Part shown: positions 1-9,807 of the stretch, piece by piece
Numbering within the stretch: position 1 is the stretch's first letter
Layout of the letters: every line of letters starts with the position of its first letter
DNA from: an uncultured Tenacibaculum sp.
GTDB taxonomy: Bacteria > Bacteroidota > Bacteroidia > Flavobacteriales > Flavobacteriaceae
Direction: 5' to 3'
Length of the DNA stretch: 64,000 nucleotides
NCBI GenBank assembly: GCA_947496185.1
Contig: CANMCD010000005.1
Coordinates: forward strand, 186,001 to 250,000
Notes under the pieces: model-generated
Databases searched by the model: none
Told to the model about the DNA's origin: nothing
What the model saw: only the letters and a program-made list of their open reading frames with translations
Position numbers and translations under genes: made by a program

Positions 1-1
1 T

Positions 2-1507
<1,506 letters not shown>

Positions 1508-1523
1508 TACTTCTTATGAAATA

Positions 1524-1579
1524 CTACCAATTTAGCTTGGTAGCAACCAACTGCGAGTGATTTTTTTCACTGGCAGTTG
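1524..1579 (+). promoter_or_regulatory. Two consecutive hairpins between thiC and the ThiE-like gene
   Basis: Stem 1: CTACCAA (1524-1530) pairs perfectly with TTGGTAG (1537-1543). Stem 2: CAACTGC (1548-1554) pairs with GCAGTTG (1573-1579), then after one G/G mismatch AGTGA (1556-1560) pairs with TCACT (1567-1571) around a six-T loop. The second stem is strong but is followed only by TTTAAA rather than a long T run. It could be a partial terminator/attenuator or an mRNA-stability element that sets thiC apart from the downstream genes. The function is inferred. Confidence 0.6.
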
Positions 1580-1598
1580 TTTAAACCTCGTAAGAACC

Positions 1599-2204
1599 AT
1601 GGTTATAGTAATTACGCCAGAATCGGATATTGTAAACGAAGTACCCATACTTCACAAGCTTTTTGAAAGTGGACTTACCTGTTGTCATGTAAGAAAACCA
1701 CACAAAAGCGGTGAAGAGTTACTTTCGTATCTGCATAAAATAGATGCGCAATATCATCATCGATTGGTATTACATTCTCATCATGAATTGACCCAGCTAT
1801 TTACGTTACGAGGCGTACACATAAGAGAACAACAACGAATAGACCTAGGAGCGAAATTAAAAACCTATTTTACCTATTATAAAGACAAAGGGTTAACAAT
1901 AAGTAGTGCCTACCATGATCCAGCTGTGTTAGACAAAGAAGAAATACGATTTGATTATCATTTTCTGAGTCCTATTTTTTCTTCTATTTCTAAGAAAGGA
2001 TATAGGGGGAGAGGTTTTGAAGTAAACCATATTTTGAATAAAACAATTATGGGGATGGGGGGAATTGTAAAAGATACCCTCTTGCAAACATTAAGCCTAG
2101 GCTATCATGGTGTAGGCGTTTTAGGAGGGGTGTGGCACGCGAAAGACCCAGTTAAAAGCTTTAAGGAAATAAAGGAAACATTCGAGCAATTAAAACAAGC
2201 ATAA
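1599..2204 (+). CDS. ThiE/TenI-like thiamine phosphate synthase family protein
   Basis: TIM-barrel protein of about 201 residues in the thiamine-phosphate synthase / TenI group. The ATG at 1599 (MVIVITPES) fits the family start; an upstream GTG at 1557 lies inside a hairpin and adds an unlikely extension. Recognisable blocks are LVLHSHHELTQL-GVHIRE (normally INDDV-GVHLG), DYHFLSPIFSS-SKKGYRG (normally YIGLGP-TTTK) and GMGGI near the end. These are more divergent than in the second ThiE at 2969, so this copy may be a TenI-type thiazole tautomerase or a diverged synthase. It is followed by thiD after one base. Membership of the fold is fairly certain; the exact reaction is not. Confidence 0.8.
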   Translation: MVIVITPESDIVNEVPILHKLFESGLTCCHVRKPHKSGEELLSYLHKIDAQYHHRLVLHSHHELTQLFTLRGVHIREQQRIDLGAKLKTYFTYYKDKGLTISSAYHDPAVLDKEEIRFDYHFLSPIFSSISKKGYRGRGFEVNHILNKTIMGMGGIVKDTLLQTLSLGYHGVGVLGGVWHAKDPVKSFKEIKETFEQLKQA

Positions 2205-2205
2205 G

Positions 2206-2976
2206 ATGCATTCGGTGGAAGAACGAAAATACATATTATCCATAGCAGGTTTTGACCCGTCAAGTGGTGCAGGAATTACTTCGGATATAAAAACCTTTGA
2301 GGCGCATGGTTTGTATGGATTGTCCGTATGTACAGCGGTTACGGTACAAAATGATATACTGTTGAAAGCGTGTCAATGGATAGATGAAACAATTGTTATT
2401 GATCAAATAACAACATTATTTGAGCGCTTTTCGATAGACGTCGTAAAGATTGGGATCGTACAATCATGGCAAGTTTTATTAAATATAATTACGGTATTAA
2501 AAAAATTAAATCCATCAGTACAAATTGTCTTAGATCCTATTCTGAAAGCGACTTCAGGATACGACTTTCATCAGAATGAAAATTTAGAAATATTCGAAAA
2601 GATAATTGAAAAATGTACGTATATCACCCCTAATTATGAGGAGGTAAAAGCATTATTTCCTGATAAGAACGTCGCACAAACCTTGGCATTTTTATCTGAA
2701 AAGACCCATGTTTATCTCAAAGGCGGACACCGAGAAGATAAAAAAGGCTGGGACGATATATGGTACCATCGAAAAACACAGTTGACGATAGCTCCCGAAA
2801 TAACAGAAGCTTACGAAAAACACGGAAGTGGATGTGTACTGTCCTCAGCATTGGCAGCCAATTTGACCAAAGGGTACACGATGGAAGAAATAGGGGTTAA
2901 AACAAAACGGTATATAGAATACTATTTAAATTCACACGATTCTCTTTTAGGAACTCATCAATATACAAATGATTAA
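2206..2976 (+). CDS. thiD: Hydroxymethylpyrimidine/phosphomethylpyrimidine kinase ThiD
   Basis: Ribokinase-family kinase that phosphorylates HMP and then HMP-P to HMP-PP, the pyrimidine substrate of ThiE. Its 256 residues match the usual length. The substrate-binding block GFDPSSGAGITSDIKT sits near residues 14-30 and the anion-hole/catalytic block HGSGCVLSSALAANL near 205-220 (GSGC in place of the commoner GTGC). It lies one base after the ThiE-like gene and overlaps thiE by eight bases, so the genes are probably translationally coupled. Cytoplasmic. Confidence 0.96.
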   Translation: MHSVEERKYILSIAGFDPSSGAGITSDIKTFEAHGLYGLSVCTAVTVQNDILLKACQWIDETIVIDQITTLFERFSIDVVKIGIVQSWQVLLNIITVLKKLNPSVQIVLDPILKATSGYDFHQNENLEIFEKIIEKCTYITPNYEEVKALFPDKNVAQTLAFLSEKTHVYLKGGHREDKKGWDDIWYHRKTQLTIAPEITEAYEKHGSGCVLSSALAANLTKGYTMEEIGVKTKRYIEYYLNSHDSLLGTHQYTND

Positions 2977-3607
2977 CAAATTACACTATATAACGCAAGG
3001 GGAGACACCCGAAGCACATATAAATGCAATTCAAAAAGCCTGTTCATCAGGGGCAGAATGGATTCAATTACGATTGAAGAACCTTGATGAAAAGACTGTG
3101 CTAGCTACCGCTAAAGAAGCCAGAGAGATCACTGCTTTTTATCAAACGAGATTGATAATCAATGACTATTATAAAATAGCAAAAGAGGTCAAAGCGGATG
3201 GCGTACACCTAGGGAAAACCGACACCTGCCCCTTAAAGGCAAGACGGTATTTGGATACCTTCGCTATCATAGGAGGAACAGCCAATACCTTAGAAGATTG
3301 TAAGGTTTTACTCGACAAAAAAGTAGATTATATTGGGCTAGGTCCTTTTCAACATACAACTACAAAAGAAAATTTAAGTCCTATTTTAGGAGTAGCAGGA
3401 TATAAAGTGTTATTAGCGGAATTAAAAACAACCGTTCCTGTCATCGCGATTGGCGGAATTACATTGTCAACGGTAACGTCTATTTTAGAAACAGGAATTC
3501 ATGGTGTGGCAATTTCAGGAGATATTACACGAGATTTTACGAATATATCGAGGTATTATCAGGTCTTAAAACAAGGCGGTATACAAGAACAAGTATTTAA
3601 ACTATAG
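2969..3607 (+). CDS. thiE: Thiamine phosphate synthase ThiE
   Basis: Joins HMP-PP with the thiazole phosphate to give thiamine phosphate. The 212 residues carry the classical blocks: IQLRLKN early, INDYYKIA-ADGVHLGKTD in the middle, YIGLGPFQHTTTKEN (pyrophosphate and substrate loop) and VIAIGGI followed by GVAISGDI at the C-terminus. This is the better-conserved of the two ThiE-type proteins in the operon and probably the real synthase. It overlaps the end of thiD and is followed after 36 bases by thiG. Confidence 0.95.
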   Translation: MINKLHYITQGETPEAHINAIQKACSSGAEWIQLRLKNLDEKTVLATAKEAREITAFYQTRLIINDYYKIAKEVKADGVHLGKTDTCPLKARRYLDTFAIIGGTANTLEDCKVLLDKKVDYIGLGPFQHTTTKENLSPILGVAGYKVLLAELKTTVPVIAIGGITLSTVTSILETGIHGVAISGDITRDFTNISRYYQVLKQGGIQEQVFKL

Positions 3608-3643
3608 TATAATAAAGTAGGTGGCGGTTTAAACACGATACAA

Positions 3644-4414
3644 ATGAAAGCATTACAAATAGCAGATAAAACATTTAACTCAAGATTATTTACAGGAACA
3701 GGAAAGTTTAGTTCTTCTCAGTTAATGGAAGAAGCCCTTTTGGCTTCGGAAAGTGAGTTAATAACTGTAGCATTAAAAAGAGTGGATGTTCAAAATGAGG
3801 AAGATGATATTTTAACACATCTACAGCACAGTAGAATAAACTTATTACCGAATACTTCAGGGGTACGAACGGCAAAAGAAGCCATTTTTGCAGCCGAATT
3901 ATCCCGTGAAGCCTTGGAGACAAATTGGGTGAAACTAGAGATACATCCCGATCCAAAATACTTATTACCCGATCCTATCGAAACCTTAATAGCAGCGGAA
4001 GCCCTTGTAAAAAAAGGATTTGTCGTAATGCCTTATATACATGCAGATCCTGTTTTGTGTAAACGACTGGAAGAGGTGGGTACACAATGTGTGATGCCAT
4101 TAGGGGCTCCAATCGGAAGTAATAAAGGATTAAAAACCTTAGAGTTTTTAGAGATTATCATAGAACAATCCAATGTACCTGTGGTTGTAGATGCAGGGAT
4201 AGGTGCTCCTTCTCATGCAGCCTATGCTATGGAGTTAGGGGCGGATGCTGTATTGGTAAATACGGCGATAGCGGTTTCTCAAAACCCAGTGGTAATGGCA
4301 GAAGCTTTTAAAAAGGCAGTGGAATCAGGCAGGATGGCATACGAGGCAAAATTAGCCCCTGTTATAGAGAAAAAAGCGGCCGCAAGTAGCCCGTTAACAA
4401 GCTTTTTAGAATAA
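3644..4414 (+). CDS. thiG: Thiazole synthase ThiG
   Basis: Forms the thiazole phosphate ring from deoxyxylulose 5-phosphate, dehydroglycine and the ThiS thiocarboxylate. At 256 residues it is the usual length. The Schiff-base lysine lies in [11 protein letters not shown] near residue 98, and the phosphate-binding blocks [15 protein letters not shown] and [12 protein letters not shown] are intact. It is three bases from thiH, its functional partner, so the two are co-transcribed. The sulfur carrier ThiS is not in the window. Confidence 0.97.
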   Translation: MKALQIADKTFNSRLFTGTGKFSSSQLMEEALLASESELITVALKRVDVQNEEDDILTHLQHSRINLLPNTSGVRTAKEAIFAAELSREALETNWVKLEIHPDPKYLLPDPIETLIAAEALVKKGFVVMPYIHADPVLCKRLEEVGTQCVMPLGAPIGSNKGLKTLEFLEIIIEQSNVPVVVDAGIGAPSHAAYAMELGADAVLVNTAIAVSQNPVVMAEAFKKAVESGRMAYEAKLAPVIEKKAAASSPLTSFLE

Positions 4415-4417
4415 ATC

Positions 4418-5530
4418 ATGAGTCATTTTAAAGAAATATTCGATACGTTTGATTGGGAGGATACTTTACAAAGTATTTTTGATAAGACTGCGTTAGATGT
4501 TACGCAGGCATTGCAAAAAGAAAAAAGAGACTTAGAAGATTTTAAGGCGCTTATTTCTCCTGCGGCAGCACCATTTTTAGAAGAAATGGCACAGTTGAGT
4601 AGTATGACCACCAAAAAAAGGTTTGGTAATACAATTCAAATGTATGCACCCATGTATCTTAGTAACGAATGTCATAACATTTGTACCTACTGTGGATTTA
4701 GCATGACAAATAAAATCCCAAGAAGGACGTTGACGGATGATGAGATTTTAAAAGAAGTGGCTTTCTTAAAACAAAAGGGTTACGATCATATACTATTGGT
4801 TACAGGAGAGGCCAACCGAACTGTAGGAGTACCGTACTTAAAAAATGCGATACAACTAATTCGTTCCAAATTTTCAAATATTACCATTGAAGTACAGCCC
4901 TTAGATCAAGAAGAATATGAGTTGTTGATTGCGGAAGGATTGTATGCAGTATTGGTATATCAAGAAACCTATCATCGAGAAGAGTATAAAAAACACCACC
5001 CTAAAGGGAAAAAATCAAAGTTTTATTACCGATTAGATACGCCAGATAGGCTTGGAAAAGCAGGAATACACAAAATCGGATTGGGGGCATTATTTGGTTT
5101 GGAAGATTGGCGTGCCGATAGCTTTTTTACAGCATTGCATCTGAAGTACCTGCAAAAATCTTACTGGAAGACCAAATACTCCATTTCTTTTCCGCGTCTT
5201 CGTCCACATTCTGGAGGACTAGAGCCCAAGGTGGAAATGACCGATAGAGACTTGGTACAATTGATATGTGCTTTCCGACTGTTAGATGAAGATGTAGAGT
5301 TGTCGATGTCGACACGTGAGAGTGAGATTTTTAGAAATAATATCGTAAACTTAGGAGCAACTTCAATGAGTGCAGAGTCTAAAACAAATCCAGGAGGGTA
5401 TACGGTAGAGCCACAATCGTTAGAGCAATTCGAAATATCAGACGAACGAAGTACCGAAGAGATTGTTTCGATGTTAAAAGGGAAAGGCTTAGAAGTCGTT
5501 TGGAAAGACTGGGAACACTTTAGTGTATAA
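4418..5530 (+). CDS. thiH: 2-iminoacetate synthase ThiH
   Basis: Radical-SAM lyase that cleaves tyrosine to dehydroglycine and p-cresol, supplying the glycine-imine unit to ThiG. Its 370 residues contain the CxxxCxxC cluster motif CHNICTYC at residues 85-92, the following GFSMTNKIPRRTL, and the C-terminal BATS-type region with STRESEIFRNN and LGATSMSAESKTNPGGY. Using ThiH rather than the glycine oxidase ThiO implies a tyrosine-dependent, oxygen-sensitive route. Placed between thiG and thiF. Confidence 0.97.
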   Translation: MSHFKEIFDTFDWEDTLQSIFDKTALDVTQALQKEKRDLEDFKALISPAAAPFLEEMAQLSSMTTKKRFGNTIQMYAPMYLSNECHNICTYCGFSMTNKIPRRTLTDDEILKEVAFLKQKGYDHILLVTGEANRTVGVPYLKNAIQLIRSKFSNITIEVQPLDQEEYELLIAEGLYAVLVYQETYHREEYKKHHPKGKKSKFYYRLDTPDRLGKAGIHKIGLGALFGLEDWRADSFFTALHLKYLQKSYWKTKYSISFPRLRPHSGGLEPKVEMTDRDLVQLICAFRLLDEDVELSMSTRESEIFRNNIVNLGATSMSAESKTNPGGYTVEPQSLEQFEISDERSTEEIVSMLKGKGLEVVWKDWEHFSV

Positions 5531-5545
5531 AAAAAGAAAAAGAGC

Positions 5546-6601
5546 ATGTTAACAGCAGCAGAAAAAAAACAATACAGTCGTCATCTTATTTTAGATCAAA
5601 TAGGAGAAGAAGGACAAAAAAAGCTTAAAAAAGCGAAGGTCTTGGTTATTGGAGCAGGAGGGCTAGGTTGCCCCGTTTTGCAATACCTAACAGCAGCAGG
5701 AGTGGGTACCATTGGTATTATTGATAATGATGTCGTAGATCAGAGTAACCTGCAACGTCAAATTTTATATACCGTTGCAGATATTGGAAAGTCAAAAGCA
5801 GTAACCGCAGCAAATAGGCTTCAAAAATTGAATCCATTTGTTAGCTTTACGGTTTATGAAGAAATGTTGACAGTAGCAAATGCGATTTCATTATTTGAGC
5901 AATATGATATTATTGTAGATGGCAGTGATAATTTTGCTACAAGGTATTTGTCCAATGACGCATCTGTACTTACTAAAAAGCCTTTGATCTATGGAGCTAT
6001 TTTTAAGTTTGAAGGACAAGTAAGTGTGTTTAATTATGGCGATAGTGCTAGTTATCGTTGCCTGTATCCAACACCACCGAAACCGGAAGAATCACCGAAT
6101 TGTTCTGAAATAGGGGTTTTGGGAGTATTGCCCGGTATTATAGGGAGTTTGCAAGCAAATGAAACGATTAAGTTAATTTGTGGAATTGGAGAAGTGCTAG
6201 CAGACAAGTTATTAATTTATGATACGTTGCGTATGCAGCAGATGGTGTTGAAGTATCAAAAAACGATGGCTGCCGAAGTAACTGTCCTTCAAGATGATTA
6301 TGTGCTATTTTGTGGAACGAAAGTATTGGCTGATGAAATGGAATTAGAAGCAATACAAGAAGAACTATCTGCGTACAATTTGCTCGATGTAAGAGAGCTT
6401 TGGGAACGTGAAGAACACCATATCGGTGGGCAGCATATTCCGTTAGGGACACTTATGCATCGTATCGAAGAAGTTGACACGTCAAAAGCTACAATGGTTG
6501 TATATTGCAAATCGGGTATGAGAAGTGCAAGAGCTATTGAAATTTTGAAAGAAGCATATCCGAGCATATCATTTATTAACGTAAAAGGCGGTTTAGGGTA
6601 A
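5546..6601 (+). CDS. thiF: ThiF/MoeB-type adenylyltransferase with C-terminal rhodanese domain
   Basis: E1-like enzyme that adenylates the C-terminal glycine of a sulfur carrier (ThiS in this context). Residues about 1-250 form the ThiF domain: QYSRHLILDQIGEEGQ at the start, nucleotide loop VLVIGAGGLGCPVLQYL, and DNDVVDQSNLQRQ. Residues about 265-350 are a rhodanese domain with active-site loop YCKSGMRSARA, so adenylation and sulfur transfer are fused in one chain of 351 residues. The MoeB CxxC zinc pairs look reduced. Context argues for ThiF rather than MoeB. Last gene of the thiamine operon. Confidence 0.92.
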   Translation: MLTAAEKKQYSRHLILDQIGEEGQKKLKKAKVLVIGAGGLGCPVLQYLTAAGVGTIGIIDNDVVDQSNLQRQILYTVADIGKSKAVTAANRLQKLNPFVSFTVYEEMLTVANAISLFEQYDIIVDGSDNFATRYLSNDASVLTKKPLIYGAIFKFEGQVSVFNYGDSASYRCLYPTPPKPEESPNCSEIGVLGVLPGIIGSLQANETIKLICGIGEVLADKLLIYDTLRMQQMVLKYQKTMAAEVTVLQDDYVLFCGTKVLADEMELEAIQEELSAYNLLDVRELWEREEHHIGGQHIPLGTLMHRIEEVDTSKATMVVYCKSGMRSARAIEILKEAYPSISFINVKGGLG

Positions 6602-6630
6602 TTTTAAAACAGTCTAAAATTTAATGAACT

Positions 6631-7584
6631 ATGAAGCAAGTAACCAATACCATTTTAATGGTACGTCCCGCTACTTTTAGAAAAAACGAACAGACGGCTG
6701 TAAATAATTATTATCAGAAAGAAATTACAGGAGTTTTACCATCAACCATTCTTGCCAAAGCCCAAGAAGAGTTTGATACTTTCGTTGAGGTGTTACGAAC
6801 AAATGGGGTAAACATAGTTGTTATTGAGGATACCAAAGAGCCAGATACCCCTGATGCCATATTTCCTAACAATTGGATATCATTCCATGAAAATGGAGAT
6901 GTTGCGATATACCCGATGTTTGCCGAAAATAGACGTTTGGAAAGAAGGGAAGATGTGTTGGAGGCGCTAGAAGAAAAAGGATGTGTAATTCATAATATTG
7001 TTGATTATTCTGAAGCTGAAGAGGAAGCCTATTTTTTAGAAGGAACAGGAAGCATGATTTTGGATAGACAGCATAGAAAGGCATATTGTGCATTGTCACC
7101 TAGAGCGGAAAAAGAATTGTTTATCGAATTTTGTGAAGATTTTGAATATACACCTGTAATTTTTACAGCCAATCAATCTGTAAATGGCGAAAGAGTTCCG
7201 ATATATCATACCAATGTGATGATGTGTGTAGCAGAAACATTTGCGATCGTCTGTTTGGATGCTATTGATGATAAAAAAGAAAGAAAGGAGCTTATAAAAC
7301 ATTTGAAGTCAGATGGTAAAGAAGTAGTTGCTATTTCAGAAGAACAAGTATCTAAGTTCACAGGTAATATGTTGCAGGTTATAGGTACAGATGAAAAGCG
7401 GTTAACCGTTATGAGTAGCAGTGCTTTTAATGCGTTAACAGCCAAACAAAAAAGCATTATTGAAAAACATAATTCTTCAATTATTCATAGTTCTCTCGAG
7501 ACCATTGAAACTTGTGGAGGAGGAAGTGCTAGGTGTATGATGGCTGAGGTTTTTTTGCCTAGTGAAAAGCAAGTCCAAATATAG
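6631..7584 (+). CDS. ctlX: CtlX-type amidinohydrolase (citrulline utilization hydrolase family)
   Basis: Member of the guanidino-group modifying superfamily (arginine deiminase, dimethylarginine hydrolase, amidinotransferase), 317 residues. Visible blocks are TILMVRPATFRKNEQTAVNN at the start, PDAIFPNNWISFH (substrate-binding acidic block), FLEGTGSMILDR, and the C-terminal catalytic cysteine in TCGGGSARCMMAE. The family acts on citrulline or related compounds, but the exact substrate cannot be read from sequence. It follows thiF by 29 bases, so read-through from the thi operon is possible although the role is in arginine/citrulline metabolism. An arginase gene lies convergently just downstream. 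Confidence 0.85.
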   Translation: MKQVTNTILMVRPATFRKNEQTAVNNYYQKEITGVLPSTILAKAQEEFDTFVEVLRTNGVNIVVIEDTKEPDTPDAIFPNNWISFHENGDVAIYPMFAENRRLERREDVLEALEEKGCVIHNIVDYSEAEEEAYFLEGTGSMILDRQHRKAYCALSPRAEKELFIEFCEDFEYTPVIFTANQSVNGERVPIYHTNVMMCVAETFAIVCLDAIDDKKERKELIKHLKSDGKEVVAISEEQVSKFTGNMLQVIGTDEKRLTVMSSSAFNALTAKQKSIIEKHNSSIIHSSLETIETCGGGSARCMMAEVFLPSEKQVQI

Positions 7585-7727
7585 TGCTTAGGTCAGTAGT
7601 AAAGGCGTTTGTTTGTTTTTTGTCGGTATTGTTTTTATTAGAACCAAAAGTATAAAATGTAAGTTTTTATACTAAAAATAAAAAAAAATAGTTTACTTTA
7701 TGGAAAGAACTAATAAAACGATTAAAA

Positions 7728-8591
7728 ATGAAGAAATTAATACTATGGGTAGCAGTAGCTACTTTGACGACTTCATGTGTGTCTAAAAAAAAGTATTTGG
7801 CTTTAGAGAGCAAATACAAAGCAACTAAAGGCAGTCTTCAAGAAACTACCATTAAAAAAAATGAGTTAGAAGCAAAGTTTGCCAAGATAGAGAAGCGGGT
7901 AGATAATTATAATCGAAAAATTAATTCATTAAAGGATATTAATTCCGACTTACAAAAGGATAATGATACAAAATTAGATGTAGTTGGTAAAGCGGTTATT
8001 TCGAACACAATGAAAGAGAAAATGAGAGAAACCTTAAAAAATGTAAGTCCTGAGGATTTAGCAAAAGCTAAAACATTGAAAGACTCTATGAGTTTAGCGG
8101 TTTCTTATAAATTGAAAAAATCAATAAACAATACAGATATTGAAGAGTCAGATGATATAAATGTGAATATTGACAATACGGTAGTGATGATTTCTGTATC
8201 GGATAAGATGTTGTTTAGAACGGCGAGTTATCGTGTAAGTAGCAAAGCCAATAAGATTCTTAAAAAGCTAGCTGATATCATCAAATCAGAGCCAAGCATG
8301 GATGTAATGATCGAAGGACACACTGATTCTAGAAGTATTCAAAACGATGTAATACGTGATAATTGGGATTTGAGTGTAAAAAGAGCTACTTCGATTGTAA
8401 GAATACTAGAAAAGAAATACGATGTTGACCCAAGTAGGTTAATAGCTTCTGGTAGAGGTTCTTCAGTGCCTTTAGTTGAAAACAATAATGCTGAAAATCG
8501 TGCTAGAAATAGACGAACTAAAATAATTATAATGCCTAATTTGGATAAGTTTTTCGGATTAATGGCAGAAGAACAGACCCTTACTCCTTAA
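7728..8591 (+). CDS. OmpA-family lipoprotein
   Basis: Outer-membrane lipoprotein of 287 residues anchored to peptidoglycan. A signal peptide with lipobox LTTSC gives an acylated cysteine near residue 17. Residues about 25-80 are charged and heptad-like (coiled coil), and residues about 165-275 form an OmpA C-terminal domain with IEGHTDSR, SVKRATSIVRIL, ASGRGSSVP and RARNRRTKI, the residues that contact diaminopimelate. A single gene preceded by a 143-base AT-rich spacer and closed by a strong terminator shared with arginase. Confidence 0.9.
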   Translation: MKKLILWVAVATLTTSCVSKKKYLALESKYKATKGSLQETTIKKNELEAKFAKIEKRVDNYNRKINSLKDINSDLQKDNDTKLDVVGKAVISNTMKEKMRETLKNVSPEDLAKAKTLKDSMSLAVSYKLKKSINNTDIEESDDINVNIDNTVVMISVSDKMLFRTASYRVSSKANKILKKLADIIKSEPSMDVMIEGHTDSRSIQNDVIRDNWDLSVKRATSIVRILEKKYDVDPSRLIASGRGSSVPLVENNNAENRARNRRTKIIIMPNLDKFFGLMAEEQTLTP

Positions 8592-8650
8592 AATAAGGTT
8601 GATTTTGTGTCAACGTATTCAAGAGGATAATTGAGATAAAAAATATATTT

Positions 8651-8690
8651 AAAAAGAGGCTGTCTGAAAAGTCAAGACAGCCTCTTTTTT
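8651..8690. terminator. Bidirectional intrinsic terminator
   Basis: A near-perfect 15-bp stem, AAAAAGAGGCTGTCT against AGACAGCCTCTTTTT, has a ten-base loop. The stem is flanked by A and T runs on both sides, so it can terminate the plus-strand OmpA lipoprotein gene and the minus-strand arginase gene, which converge here. Confidence 0.92.
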
Positions 8691-8755
8691 ATTTTGGTAG
8701 AGGTATTTAGAGAGTTATTTCCAAATACGCTATCTCCAGCGAGTTTGTTTTCTTC

Positions 8756-9745
8756 TTAGACTACCTCTTTTGTTTTTTTATTGATAATAGCGTAGTTTTC
8801 CTCAATCGTTTTAGTAATGTCTTCTAAAACATCAAAAGCAGTTTCCGCCATTTTATTTCCTTTGTTGTCAAGTAAAGGGTTTACTTCTACAAATTCAATA
8901 CACGCAACTTTTTTACTTTCTAATAATTGGTTAATGATCGTAATTACTTCTTGCGGGTCAAACCCTTTAGGAACAGGTGTACCTGTACCATAAGAAATCA
9001 TATCGCAGTCCAAAGCATCCACATCAAAAGAAATATATAGAATATCGCAGTTTTTTAAATTTTCCAAAGCTTCATTTACACAAGTAGTTAATCCTCTATG
9101 CCGGACTTCGGCTACTTTGTAATTTTTGATTCCATGCTTCTCGATTTGTTTATCTTCAGGTTCTTCTGTGTCGCGAACACCAAAAAACACAAGATTATCA
9201 GGACTTATTTTTGTGTCATTTGTGCCAATGATTTTCATCATTTCCCATAATTTCACGGTTTCTGGGTCAACATTGTTTATTTGGCAATCTAAATTGTCAT
9301 CATTGATGGCTGCGGCAAGGGGCATTCCATGAATATTTCCAGACGGAGAGGTGTAAGGTGAATGTAAATCACCATGTGCATCAATCCAAATTACGCCCAA
9401 ATTTTTATCAGGATTCGCCGCTTTTATCCCGCTAATTGTTCCAAGTGCAGAAGAATGGTCTCCAGATAATACAATTGGGAATTTATTTTCTTGTAGGTTG
9501 ATTTTTACATGGTTGGATAATCGTGTACATTGGTTGAGTACATTTTCAATTCTTTTAGCAAAAGAGTTGTTTACCTTATTGTATATAGACTCATTTTCTG
9601 TAATGACATCTTCAAAGTAAAATCTATCAAAATAATTACTTCCTTTATTGATCGCTGCAATTTCAATAGCATCGATACCCATATCAGAGCCTCTAGTTCC
9701 AGCGCCAATATCAGATCTGTTCTTTATTATTTTAATTTCTTTCAT
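8756..9745 (-). CDS. Arginase family protein
   Basis: Ureohydrolase fold enzyme with a binuclear manganese centre, most likely arginase (arginine to ornithine plus urea). Its 329 residues carry all metal-ligand blocks: SGDHSSALGT near 95-105, DAHGDLHSP near 125-135 and SFDVDALDCD near 235-245, plus SGNIHGMPLA which lines the substrate cleft. Formimidoylglutamase or agmatinase are alternatives, but the arginase-type NIHGMPL block and the citrulline-acting CtlX nearby favour arginase. Monocistronic, convergent with the OmpA lipoprotein; 62 bases downstream of the citrate synthase gene on the same strand. Confidence 0.88.
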   Translation of the reverse strand: MKEIKIIKNRSDIGAGTRGSDMGIDAIEIAAINKGSNYFDRFYFEDVITENESIYNKVNNSFAKRIENVLNQCTRLSNHVKINLQENKFPIVLSGDHSSALGTISGIKAANPDKNLGVIWIDAHGDLHSPYTSPSGNIHGMPLAAAINDDNLDCQINNVDPETVKLWEMMKIIGTNDTKISPDNLVFFGVRDTEEPEDKQIEKHGIKNYKVAEVRHRGLTTCVNEALENLKNCDILYISFDVDALDCDMISYGTGTPVPKGFDPQEVITIINQLLESKKVACIEFVEVNPLLDNKGNKMAETAFDVLEDITKTIEENYAIINKKTKEVV

Positions 9746-9807
9746 TATGTAATATAAAATGGATAAAAAAATGCCATCTAAAAAAATTAAATGACATTTT
9801 GTTTTTT

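Noticed and set aside
1557-1598. GTG start for the ThiE-like gene at 1557
   Set aside because: It falls within the hairpin region and adds residues not found in the family; the ATG at 1599 starts the first beta strand.
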